Shown: in pieces, positions 25,562-36,790 of the stretch | How positions within the stretch are numbered: the stretch's first letter is position 1 | Layout: each line of letters opens with the position of its first letter | Assembly (NCBI GenBank): GCA_002943765.1 | Contig: PQWQ01000006.1 | Location: 2,542,001-2,606,000, forward strand | Length of the DNA stretch: 64,000 nt | Direction of reading: 5' to 3' | Origin: Psoroptes ovis | Lineage: Eukaryota; Arthropoda; Arachnida; Sarcoptiformes; Psoroptidae | Program-made: the position numbers and the translations under genes | Notes under the pieces: model-generated | Database searches by the model: none | Seen by the model: only the letters and a program-made list of their open reading frames with translations | What the model was told of the DNA's origin: nothing

Positions 25562-27525
25562 GGTTGGTGTGTTTTGCATGCATTTGTATGCCTGTATTTT
25601 GCTGGAAAATCTTTGAAATATCTTTTGGAAATATATTCAAGATGGTTTGATTAAAGGAGAACAAAAAACTCTTGTGTGTTCAAAACTTATTATTAAATTT
25701 AAATTTAAGTTCTTCTTCACCATTATTATTATTATCATCATCATCATCATTCCATGATATGATGGAAAGCGTTGTATATAGTTTTGCATTTTGGAATTTA
25801 GCAAATGCTATCGACATTTGTTCAAATATACAAAAGGCATATAGGCTCAAAAATAAATGATAATAATGAATAAATAAATGATAATAGAAGAGTAATATGA
25901 TGAGTGAAAATAATTTTTGAAATCAATATTTCAAATTAAAATTTTTATACGAGAATTTTAAAATGGAAATTTCTCCCTTTTCCATTCAATCAATGAAATT
26001 TTTCTAATTTTTCTAATTATTTGTCAAATGTCATTGGGCATATTTGTTTTTTTTATGGTGAATTTTCCATTTTTTTCTTTGATAAAACTCAAATTTCTAA
26101 AAAATTTCGTTAAATCGAGATGAAATATTAATAATGATAATAACGATAATAACAATGATTCGCATTGGATTGCGTGACAAACACAAAAACAGAAAAAAAA
26201 TAAATGAATGAATTTCATCTTGGGTTAAGTAAAATTCAATCATGCATTTATCTCTGGTGAAAAAAAAATTTAGGCAGATATCGTTTGTGTGTGTTTGTGC
26301 AAGCTACGGCATAGATAGAATGGCATGATCAATTGCTCAGACCAATTTTTTCTCGTTTCACAAATTTTTAGGCGAAAATTTGAAATAGAAAACGGAACGG
26401 AAATCGATGCCATATCAATATACTGACACAGCCATAAACTGAATTCGAGGCATATTGGAATATTTTCACATTTCAATATGCATAAGCGTAAAATGTATAT
26501 TCAATCTGAATTTAAATTTCTTTTTTGTATCGAAATATAAATCAAATCTATCAATCAATTAATTCAAATATAATTTTAATCAATAACTTTGATAATTTTT
26601 GCATTTTTGTCATTTGAATGTAGTAATCCTTTGTAATGTTCATGTTACAATTACATAATAATAAAAATCAATTTGATTTCAATTTGATTGTTGAGAAATG
26701 GTCAAAGAAAAATAAAAGAAATGTAATGAAAAATGAAAATTTACAACCGACCATTTCGAATGTTTATGTGAGAATGTTATGATAATAATGTGTCAAATAA
26801 TAATGATAATAAATCAATGATATAATCGCAAAGAGTATCATAATCATCATCATCAACATTCTTGTTTTATGATTCGTTTGTTTCTTGATTTTTTTAATGT
26901 TTTTTATTGTGTTCCAAATCAATGAGAAGAAGGAGAGAAAGGATTATTCATAAAAAATGATTTCGAAATTCGCTTGTCACAAATACAAGAAACGATATCA
27001 TTAGTGTTCGCGGTGAAGATATATGATGAATACAATTTAAATCATAATTCGGATAAATCAATCGATAAAAGATTGATCAAATATAATTATTTGAATAATA
27101 TTAAGATTAATCCATTCAATAATTATTGATAAAAATATATGTTTGATACATATTCGTAGACAAATATTATTGTCCATATTATACAAATCTGTGTTTCAAA
27201 TGAAGATTGAAATTGCTAAGAAATTTATATGTGAAATCAATTGGATTAAGTAGCTAATAAGTATTGTGTTGAGATATTTTTCTGAATCGAAAACATGTGA
27301 ATATCAACCATTATGTACGAGTGTCTGTGTAAAGTCTGCGTTTGTGAATATTTTGATTAACTTGGTGTGTTAATGAATAAATTCTGGAATGAATTTCAGT
27401 AATAATAATATTTATAATAATTGATAATTTAAATTTTTTTGTACAGTTTCTTTGCACCAAATATAATTTCATATCAAAAAATTGATAAATTAATTCCATT
27501 TTATCAAACAATATTATTGAAAATG

Positions 27526-27843
27526 TTACAGTTGCCCAGATGCTGATGACGTTGATCCATCATTTAATTTTGGTGATGCTGATGCTGGATTTGATGATGA
27601 ATCTGAATGATGTAAAGAATTTGTCATCATCGGTTGCTGTTGTTGTAATGATGATTGCATCGATAAAGATAATGATGATGATGATGGAGGCAACGGTGGT
27701 GGTGGTGGTGGCGGCGACGACGATGATGTCGATGATAATGTTGTTGAAGATGAATGATGATGATGATTATGATTCATATCAATCGGCACTAATCCTTCTT
27801 TTTGACGTTTTTTCTGTTTCATACGACGATTTTGGAACCAAAT
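27526..27843 (-). CDS. lab: labial coding exon 3 (recognition helix and tail)
   Basis: The exon begins exactly at I47 of the homeodomain after an ATATAG acceptor, giving IWFQNRRMKQKKRQKEGLVP. The invariant W48, F49, N51 and R53 are present. The 105 residues end in a Ser/Pro-rich tail with a seven-proline run and several poly-Ser runs. Confidence 0.95.
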   Translation of the reverse strand: MWFQNRRMKQKKRQKEGLVPIDMNHNHHHHSSSTTLSSTSSSSPPPPPPPLPPSSSSLSLSMQSSLQQQQPMMTNSLHHSDSSSNPASASPKLNDGSTSSASGQL

Positions 27844-30800
27844 CTATATTTATGTATACATATTTTTTTCAGAAAAATTTAAGAAAAAAGATATTTAAAT
27901 AAACGAAATTTTTATTGAAAGTATATCATGAATATAAATTTTTGAATTTTTTAAGCATCGAAAATTTCTTAAATGTTTCCAAAAATATTCCATCAACTTG
28001 CAAACTTTTTCTCCATCATCATCCTCCATACAAAACAACAAAAACAAAAAACAGATTCACACTTTAAGCATTGAAGCAATGAAGCAACAACAACAGCTGG
28101 ATACAGTAAGAAATATTCAAAAGAAAAAAATAAAAAAACTTATTGTGTCTTATTACATTCAATTATAATGAAAAATTCATCTTTTGAATGATATTTTTTC
28201 TTATTTTTTGGCCAAATTTGAAAGTTAGGCAATACATTTTCTCCGTTGTATCTGTTGGAAAGTTTTTGTTTTTTTAGTTTTTCGCATATCCAAAGTTATC
28301 TGAAATTTCAAATATTCTCCCAAATACACATAAGACTTCGCAAAGAAAGTTCGTTCGTTCAAAGTAATTTCGAGTTCAGTTCATTCATTCATTTTACTCG
28401 AAATGTGTTGTTTATGGATGAATAAAAATGTATTGCTACGAAATAAATGAAGAAAAAACCAAAATAAAAATAAAAACAACGAAACTGAACTGTCTAATCG
28501 AAGAAATGAAAAATAAAGGACACGATACATTCAAACATCCATCCATCCATTCATTCATTCATTGATACATGAATACATGTTACACACACACACACACACA
28601 ATTCACACTCATGCTGCGTTTGTTGCTTTTGTCAGTTTCTTTATTTTTTTTGTCCTAGAATTGGCCATTGTTTTGTTGTTTTGTCTTCGATATATTTCCA
28701 AATTGATAATCGAATAAAGGAATAATAATAACGAATACAATTTCGTTCAAGTTTTTGTTTTGTTCGATTGGATATTTGTATCCAATAAATTAAAGAAATT
28801 GAAAAATTGTATCATATCCTCATGATATTTCAATGTTTCTTTGTTTTCCAATTATAATATTTGTTTGGAAATCTTCATTGGAAATAATTACATTCATTTT
28901 TCATTGTTGCAATAGATTGATTGGAAATGTTCTCGAGTGAAAAATGTACAATTTTGGATTTTTGATTTTTTTAAGGCTATACTTTCCAGTAGAAAATTTT
29001 GACAAAATACTCACCTTAACTTGTGTTTCATTGAGTTGCAGCGCTGTAGCAATTTCAATACGTCTTGCACGTGTTAAATATTTATTAAAATGAAATTCTT
29101 TTTCCAATTCAGTCAATTGTTTTGTAGTGAAATTTGTTCGACCAGTATTGTTTACATTGTTTTGTCCACCAATACCACCGATTAGGCTATTATTGCTACC
29201 ACCACCAAGAAGATTACCAACACAACCATTCGATGAATTTGATGAACCTGGTGAATTTTGTAATGAATTATTCGCACCAGCACCACCAATCGAACCGGAT
29301 GTACTATTATTATTCGCTAAACCAATACCACCGAGTCCACCATTACCTAATGATCCTAATGATGAATTCGGTGATAGATTACCATATTGGCCATATGTAT
29401 CGACAGGTTTTTGGGCTATTTCATTCAAAACAAAGAAAAAGATTTGAATTAAAAAAAATCGTGACAACAAGAAAATTTGAATTCACAGAAAAAACCCGAA
29501 AAATATTTGGGACAACCGGTAGCTGATGATGAATACACAGCTGAATTTGTTTAAAACTAATTTCAACAATTGCACCACGTAAAAAACGGACAAAGAATCG
29601 AAAATAATTGAATTTATTTTCATTCAAAAATTGTACCTTTGAAACACAAACACACAGCAAATCAATTGGTAAAAAAATTAATTATCTGATTGGAACAATT
29701 TTATTTTTTATTATTAATTTCATTTATATTCATTTCAACAAAACGTAAAAAATAATTCAATTTTCTGTTTGTTTTTTTTCATTTTTTTCGATGAAAAAAA
29801 AACAATTTATCATAACAAACAAATAAATAAATAAACATTTTATTTATTTAGATTTTTTAGCTTTGTCGTTGTTTGTTGTTGTTGTCGCTGGTGTTGTACA
29901 AAGATCATTTATCATTAATAATTTCATTTAACATTATTATTACGATTTATCATTATTCATTTTTTATTTACGGACAAACAAAACTAAATAAAAAAATAAA
30001 AACACGTGTGGTTCAACGTTCAGTTCGTACGACAAAACATTTTTGTGACTTTAATGAAACCAAATTGGATAAAAACATATGAAATTTTTTTTTCAAAAAT
30101 CATTTGTCAATTTCAAGAAAAATAAAGAAAAATCTCTTTAAGAAAAAACTCTTGAAAAAATTTTGAAAAATAAACATAATTCATATTAATGATCGAAGCA
30201 AAAAAAAAAAAAAAAATGTTTCGATCATTAATATGAATTTGTTTGTTTGAAGTTTAAAATTATGAAAAATTTATCATTATTTTGACTTGTTCGAGTCCTA
30301 TTTTTTCGAAGGTGAAAAATTGTTTTTTATTTGGCAAAATAAAAAAGTAAATCCTGAAGAAAAATTTCCCAAATTTTACAACTTTATTATCATCAAACAT
30401 TATTAATTGAAACATATACGCAAACAAACACACACAAAAATGGCAGGTAAAGATTGAATTAAATTTTGAATTCAAAATAAACAAAATGATGACAGTTTTG
30501 TTTTTGAATTTTTCCATTTTTTCCAGGAGATTTAATTCAGACAACTCAATAGACAACCTCATAGATAAACTAATAAACAAAACAAACATTTGGCTCAAAA
30601 AATTCAAATTTGAATTGAAAATTGACCAATATATCAAAATAAAATTGAAATATTTATGATAATTAATGAATGAATAATGAAAAATTATGAAAAAAAATGG
30701 TAAACGGTAGGTGGGTTTTTTTTGTTTGAATTTTGTTTTTTCATGAATGTCCATAGACTGCAATGAAATATTTTTTCAAACATTTTTGTTTCGTTCAAAA

Positions 30801-33800
30801 TCAATGATAATTAATTATTTGTGGTAAGCATTTGAATGGAGAATTGACCAAGAAATGAATACATTACAAACCGGTAGTGCTTTATTCGGTCGCCATTCAA
30901 TGACCATTTGATTTTTTCAAATTTTTCACATAAAAAATGGTCGGTTTGACCATTATTCATTATCATCATGTATCTATGGTACAGCAGCAGCAGCTGGTGT
31001 TTTCATGAATATTTTGATATTTCAATTTTTCAAATTGAGGAAAAAAGTGGAAGAATTTTGTTTGATATTTCAATTTTTTTGTGGCACAAAAAGAGATTTG
31101 ATAATTAATTTTTCATTGTAATAATGATTAACAGATCAATTTATGACAAACATAGTAAACGGGAAAAAATTCCAAACAAAAATTATCGAAAATGAGAGAA
31201 CTTAATTTAAAAGTAATTAGCAAAATCATTTACAGTCAATGTGTGTGTTGGTGGTGGTAATGACAATGGTTATAATGGTGTTAAGCCTTTCATATGCTGC
31301 AAGTTTATTTCGGTGATAATTATCATTTTTTAGCCTTAGTTTTCGTTGACAAAATATTTGGTGTTTTAAACCAAATATTATATAATTAAGCACATGAATT
31401 ATACGAGTAATAATGATATACTCTTATAATTCTCGTATGAAAATATATAGCAATGATTCTTTCGTAAATCATTTAACTCATTCACTGACTAACGATATTT
31501 CTCATTATTCATTACTCATAACTGAAAAAATGATTAAATGCTTTTTGCTTATGAAAAACTTTTGGGCAAACTTTTTCTTCGATTCGCTGATGCTGCTGCA
31601 TATTTTAATTTGAGTATATTCGAATGTAAATTGAAAAAAAATGTATTAAATATGCAAGAATATTCGCAGTCATAATACTTGCAAATGATTGCAGTGTTTG
31701 TGTACTGATACGCTGACGTAATAGAAACATAATTATCATACAAATTCTTCTTCGTCTACTGAGGAATTCATTGAATCTACTCTGTTCATTCTTTGTGTTT
31801 TTCAGCGAGAAAATTTTCCACAAAAATTAACAAACAATAAATTTATTAATTATGATGATACGGGCTAATTTCAAAAACAAATTATTTATCTTTTTTTTCC
31901 TTGAATTATTTAAAATTTTCCATTTTAAAAATTCATGTTTTCATGAATGTTAAAAATTCAGGCTAATTTGTTTAGCATTTTTTCGTCAGTAGAATTTCTT
32001 GGCATTGATCAATGAATTAATCGTTGATTTATGCTGTAATATTCCGGCGTTATTATTGCGCAACGTGTTTCGCACATATATTTCGCAAAGATTCAGCTTG
32101 TTTTTATTTTGTTTCTGACATAGCAAATATACTTGAGGATATTTAAACAAGTGCAAACATTTTTAGATTTCGTTGAATCATTGATCGTTGGCTTATTTTC
32201 GTCTATTTCCGAAAAAAATGATAAATTTTTGTCTCAAATTCACTTTTGAATATTTGAATTTAAATATGAATTCCATATTTGAATACTCATAAATTCACAA
32301 TTCATTGATAATTCATATGCAATATGTATAAATATGTTTTGTGTGAGTGCATGTGTAGGTAAGTGAGTACATGTGATGAATATTTGAAAATCATCATATT
32401 GTCTAATGGTGTTCGGGGAATTCAAGAGAAATCAGAATCAACGAAAAAAATCATTCATTTATTGAAATTTGTTAGTATGTTTAATGGTGAAAATATTTGA
32501 ATTTTTCATTTTTCAATTCACCCATCCAAAATGGGGTTATACAACATGGAATTTGAATTTTTCCGTTTTCCGAATGAGCCAAATGAAAAATCGACAATTT
32601 TTTTCTGGTTTAAAGTGATTGAATGGTCTCTCGGGACCAGAGTCGTGTTTGTGTGTTCATATGTTTTTTTCCTATCTTATCAATAGATTATCATAGCGAA
32701 ATGATATACACCAGAATTGTTTTTATCATTGATTGAAATCTGTGATTTTTGAATGTTGAATTTGTTCAATTCACTGCTTATTCAACAAACAACAAAAGAC
32801 AAATCATTTGACAAACCAAATGAGAAAAAGATGAAGCGATTTTTTCAATCTTCACTTTTGGTGTAATTGATTGATAAATGGTTTTTTCATGTATTTTTCG
32901 TTTCGTTTTGTTTTGATGGTATCTTGTTTTGTTTGTTTCATCAAACGATAATATGGATTTAAATATTTTTCATTTTCTGATTCTTCGCTCACTCACCTGG
33001 TTTAGGTATATTTCTTTTTACTTGCATCCATTTATATTGCGGTACTGCTGTAGCAGTTGCTGTCACTGTTGATGTTGTCGGTTGTTGTTGTATTGATGGT
33101 GGTGGTGGTTGTAAAGATTGTTGTCGTTGTTGATGTGTTGATACAGCATTTGTTGGATGTACCATTGTTAAAAGATTATTTGTATTAGTATTTCCATTTG
33201 TATTTTGATTAGAAGTATTATTATTATTACCAGTAGTTAATGATAAATGATTTGTTGTGGAATTATTTGTTGATGATATTGTTGTTGGTGATGATGATTG
33301 TGCTGTTGTTGAATGAAGTGAATGTGTCGGTTGTTGTTGATGTAAATGATGATGCAATTGTTGATGATGAATATGTGATTGTTGTTGATGTTGGTGATGT
33401 AACAATGATGGTGATGTTGATGACGATGATGAGGATGATGATGATGCAGATGTTGCTGCTCCATAATGATTTAAATGATGATGCGGATGATGATGATTCA
33501 TGTGTAAATGATGAGAATGCGGAGTGTGATGATGTGAATGATTTTGATGTTGTTGTTGATGATGATAATGTGTGTGATGTGTATGATTCATATGATGAGC
33601 ATTCATTGATGCTGATGGTGCATAAGTATTGGTCGCCATTTGATGACATGAAGGTGATGTTGATCCAACACCACCCATATCGATAGGCCATGTGGTTGTT
33701 GGATCCATTAATCCGTATCCATTAGCTAAATGAGAACCATTGGACATCAATGAGCTAGATCTCATTGATCCAGATATTGGTGAACGTCCTAATGCATCAA

Positions 33801-34866
33801 AATATGAAGACGGTGCTGAGTAACCAATCATGCCCGCAAGTGAATCATTTGAATTCGTTTGATTATTTACGACAACGCCCGGTGATGTATTGTCACCATT
33901 ATGATTATTCACCGGACTATTTGTCGATGTTTGTAATGTCGGATCATTTGATAATGGTGTCGGCGTGCCTGAACCACCATTTCCACTATTTCCATAATCT
34001 TTGTATGATGATGATTGCTGTATAGGCGTCGATGACGATGGATATAAATTGGACAAATGTGATGATGATGTTGGAGAAGATGATGGACTATTTCCAGATA
34101 CAGCAGCGGTCGTTTGCTGCTGTTGATATTGACTGTGATTTGATCTTGTTGTCGATGTATGATATGATGAATGATTAGGCACCGGTGGAATATATTGATT
34201 TGTTGTTTGATTTGCTGTTGGTGATACTGATGTTGTTGATGAATTATTACTTAGATCAAGATTAGTATAGCTAAGACCATTCGTTTCCGATATGATTGTA
34301 TTATTTACATTCAACGATGGTGAAGTTGATGAAGATGTTGATGCTGATGTTTGATGTTGTGATTCAACATTACCAGCGAACGTTGTTGAAGGTGGAATAT
34401 GTGTGCCCATATGAAATGGAGATGTAGCATGATGATAATGATTCGAAGGAGGCGTTGTTGAAGCTGATAATGCATGTTGTTGTTGATAATGTGAATGTGT
34501 ATGATGATGAGGATGATGGTTTGAAACAGCTAAATTTCCATTATTATATCCACTAACGGTTAAATCTGTTGTACCAGTTGGTTGATAATAACTTGTTAAA
34601 TCAGCTGTCGTTGCTGTTGTTGTCGTTGATCCATAAGGATTATGATGATGATGTGGATGATGATATCCTTGATGATGAGCAACATGATGATGATGAACAG
34701 CGGCAGCAGCAGCAGCATGATTATGATGATGATGATATTCAGCGGCAGCGGCTGCTGCGGCGGCTGCTGCTGCAGCTGCGGCACTTGTTGTAGTACTACC
34801 ACCAAGGCCATTTTGATGACATTGCATGGCAGCACTACCATAAACAATGTTTGAATTCATAATCAT
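27526..34866 (-). CDS. lab: Labial (Hox1) homeodomain protein
   Basis: Labial is the anterior-most Hox transcription factor. It patterns anterior head segments and binds DNA with Exd/Pbx. Three coding exons join in frame (34866-32997, 29415-29015, 27843-27526) to give 862 residues. A low-complexity N-terminus is followed by the labial hexapeptide YKWMQVKRNIPKP (611-623), a Gly/Asn/Ser linker, the homeodomain (about 712-771) and a Ser/Pro/His-rich tail. The homeodomain has the labial signature: GRTNFTTKQLTELEKEF, the NETQVK segment, then IWFQNRRMKQKKR. The introns are 3.6 and 1.2 kb, the second splitting the homeobox. ATG codons at 34866 and 34860 are in frame, and I took the first. It lies downstream of proboscipedia on the same strand, as in conserved clusters. 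Identification is firm; the 5' noncoding exons are not. Confidence 0.96.
27844..29014 (-). other. labial intron 2 (splits the homeobox)
   Basis: An AT-rich intron of 1171 bp with an (AC)n tract at 28582-28600 and ATTC-type repeats. No embedded gene was seen. Confidence 0.85.
29015..29415 (-). CDS. lab: labial coding exon 2 (linker and homeodomain 1-46)
   Basis: The exon starts after a GAATGAAATAG acceptor and ends at GTTAAG|GTGAGT, both clean. It carries residues 624-757: a Gly/Asn/Ser-rich linker and homeodomain positions 1-46, through helix 2 and into helix 3. The downstream intron falls between K46 and I47, in phase 0. Confidence 0.95.
29416..32996 (-). other. labial intron 1
   Basis: A 3.6-kb AT-rich intron containing the palindrome at 30178-30239. 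A 167-codon minus-strand open frame at 30260-30763 is rich in Phe, Ile, Lys and Asn, with no motif and no homology I recognise, so it is not called a gene. No other structured element was seen. Confidence 0.8.
30178..30239. repeat. Perfect palindrome with poly-A loop
   Basis: Arms 30178-30197 and 30220-30239 are exact 20-bp reverse complements (AATTCATATTAATGATCGAA and its complement). They flank a loop made almost entirely of A. It may be a fold-back element, a recent inverted duplication, or an assembly artefact. Confidence 0.8.
32997..34866 (-). CDS. lab: labial coding exon 1 (hexapeptide exon)
   Basis: This exon encodes residues 1-623 plus one base of codon 624 and ends at a CCAG|GTGAGT donor. 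It is dominated by homopolymer runs: 14 alanines at about residues 31-45, several His blocks, and Ser/Thr/Asn/Gln stretches. The alanine run uses all of GCA, GCC and GCT. The only clearly conserved block is the terminal Exd-binding hexapeptide. Long open frames on the opposite strand and in other frames are shadows of the repetitive codons. Confidence 0.95.
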
Positions 34867-36675
34867 TATTTATTTATTTGATTGATTCTTGAAATTATTT
34901 GATTCTTTTATTAAAATTCAAATACTTTTTTCAAAATCTTGACATTAGAAACAATTCGGAGATGATAATTGTAAAATATCAAAGTTCATTTAGGAAAAAA
35001 TTTTTTAAAATGAATCCACAAAAACTGGTCTGAAGATTAATTGAATTTATAAAAAATGTTTCATAACACACACTCATAATAAATTGATTTATACATCAGG
35101 TGAACATTTTAATTCATTCATGAAAAAAAAACACGCACAAATTTTGATTTGTCTTAAAACTCAATAATTTTATTTGACACATAAATTTTCATTGGAGAAT
35201 AATGAAATTTTTTTTCAATAAATCAATAATCCAAAATATTCTCGGACAATATATTTCTTCAATAATTTCATCAATGAAATCAATCAAAATATCACCAACG
35301 AAGAATCTCAATTAAATATTTCAATTTTTCAGAAAAAAAATTAAAATTCAAACTCGAGATTGCACATACAAAAAATCATTTCATCTCTAGCAATCATCAT
35401 CATCATCAATCGTTGGCAAAAATCATACAGGTATTTGCTCAAGTTGTTGTTGATGATTTCGTTATTCATGTATGTGTGGCGTTCATTTCATTATTTTCAT
35501 TTTGTTTACTTCTTGTGCAATGAATTTCAAATAAGAAAATTGATTGAAAATGATTCCAAAACACAAATAAAACGTAAACTAATGCAACACACAAAACACA
35601 CACCACAGAAAACACATACACAGATATTTTTCAATAAATTCAATTCAATTAAAAATTAAATGCAAAAACATCATAATGAGTATGATTATAAAATAAAATA
35701 GACAAAACTTGTTTCTCTCATAGTCGCTGTTGATTCATATTCATATTAACATTCATTCATTTTTTTCAACTGTCAAATATTACATGGGGATATACATTGA
35801 AATATGCATATTCTGATTCTCTCTTTCGTTGGTCGGCAAAGAAATTATTTCATTATTTTCTATTTCTCATTTGCTTTGGTTGAATGAGATTTTAAATTTG
35901 TATTCGAGCCTTTCAAATGATGAAAACGAATTCAAATTTCATGTATCTTTGGTGTTTTTTTTTTGTTGAACAAGTCATACAACTTTCATGCAAACAAAGC
36001 ATAGCGAAGCGAAGCAAACAAATCCAAAGTAAACAAAACAAATGAATAAATGAATTTCAATTCAACAAACGCACGCACTCACACAACACAAGCAATCACC
36101 GAATCCATTTTGTTTTATTTTATTTTATTTTTATTTTCTCCTCCTCAGTGGCATTTCTTCAAATGCAAATACAATGAAGAAACAAATTCTTCATTTGTTT
36201 CAATGAGAATTACGATTGAAAGCTCAGCTGAGTTGTTCGGTCTTCTCTTGTTTATTCGGTGGTGTTTTGTGTTCGGGTTTTCTCATTTCAATTCGTTCAT
36301 TCATATCATTGAAAATATAGTCATGAACGCAGAGAGAAAATATAATTTCATTTTCTGTTTAACCGCCCAAATGAAGGTAGTGTCTGGTGAATGGGTCGAA
36401 ATCTATGCAAAAAAAAGACAGTTGTTTTTTGCTTGTTTGATTCGGTGGATTGTTCAAAGCTTGCGCGCAAGACCATGTGCTTCGGAGCTTTGAAAAAATA
36501 TAATTTGAAAGCTTAAAAATATGAAAAATATGATAAACAAAAACAGAAACAATACCGGTTATTTTTGAATCAATTTTTTTCCATATTTTCGTAGTGGTAT
36601 TCGGAAGGCTTTGGATGGAGATAAGGCATATTTTTGTGATGATTTGAATTTAGATTGAAAAAGCCGGCGACTTAC

Positions 36676-36790
36676 CAGTACGTCGTTCGCTGGTTCTATC
36701 AGTGACATTTGGCTGCCACATTAGCAACTGAACTAATCGAGGTGGAAGTTTCTGGTGGACGGATCACAGAAAACATATTTTTTCTCCGCA
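36676..36790 (-). promoter_or_regulatory. Candidate labial 5' noncoding exon / promoter patch
   Basis: This patch is less AT-rich than its surroundings and on the minus strand ends in TACTG|GTAAGT, a near-ideal donor about 1.8 kb upstream of the labial ATG. It contains a TTCAGT initiator-like word. An acceptor-like TTTCAAG lies just before the labial start codon. The right-hand limit is a guess. Confidence 0.3.

Larger units (their letters stand above)
16493..27525. other. AT-rich intergenic region downstream of labial
   Basis: I see no recognisable gene in these 11 kb. They hold an unusual patch at 17990-18180 (a C7 run, CCCCATTTTGGGG, and a GCGCGAACG word), short microsatellites, a poly-A tract at 25333-25363, and an A-rich tract near 18920. 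Part of the region must be the labial 3' UTR, but the polyadenylation site cannot be fixed by eye. It may also contain cis-regulatory DNA for labial. Confidence 0.4.

Noticed and set aside
27540..27902. 120-codon plus-strand frame opposite labial exon 3
   Set aside because: Shadow of the Ser/Pro/His-rich labial tail, covering the recognition helix on the wrong strand.
30260..30763. 167-codon minus-strand open frame in labial intron 1
   Set aside because: Strong Phe/Ile/Lys/Asn bias, no domain, no splice context. Long chance frames are expected when stops are avoided locally in T-rich DNA.
33237..33691. Long open frames on both strands inside labial exon 1
   Set aside because: They are alternative readings of CAT/CAA/GAT repeats of the real coding frame.
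36050..36493. 147-codon plus-strand open frame upstream of labial
   Set aside because: Mixed composition with some unusual residues at its C-end, but no family, no clear splice signals, and it lies in the expected labial promoter region. Not supportable as a gene without transcripts.
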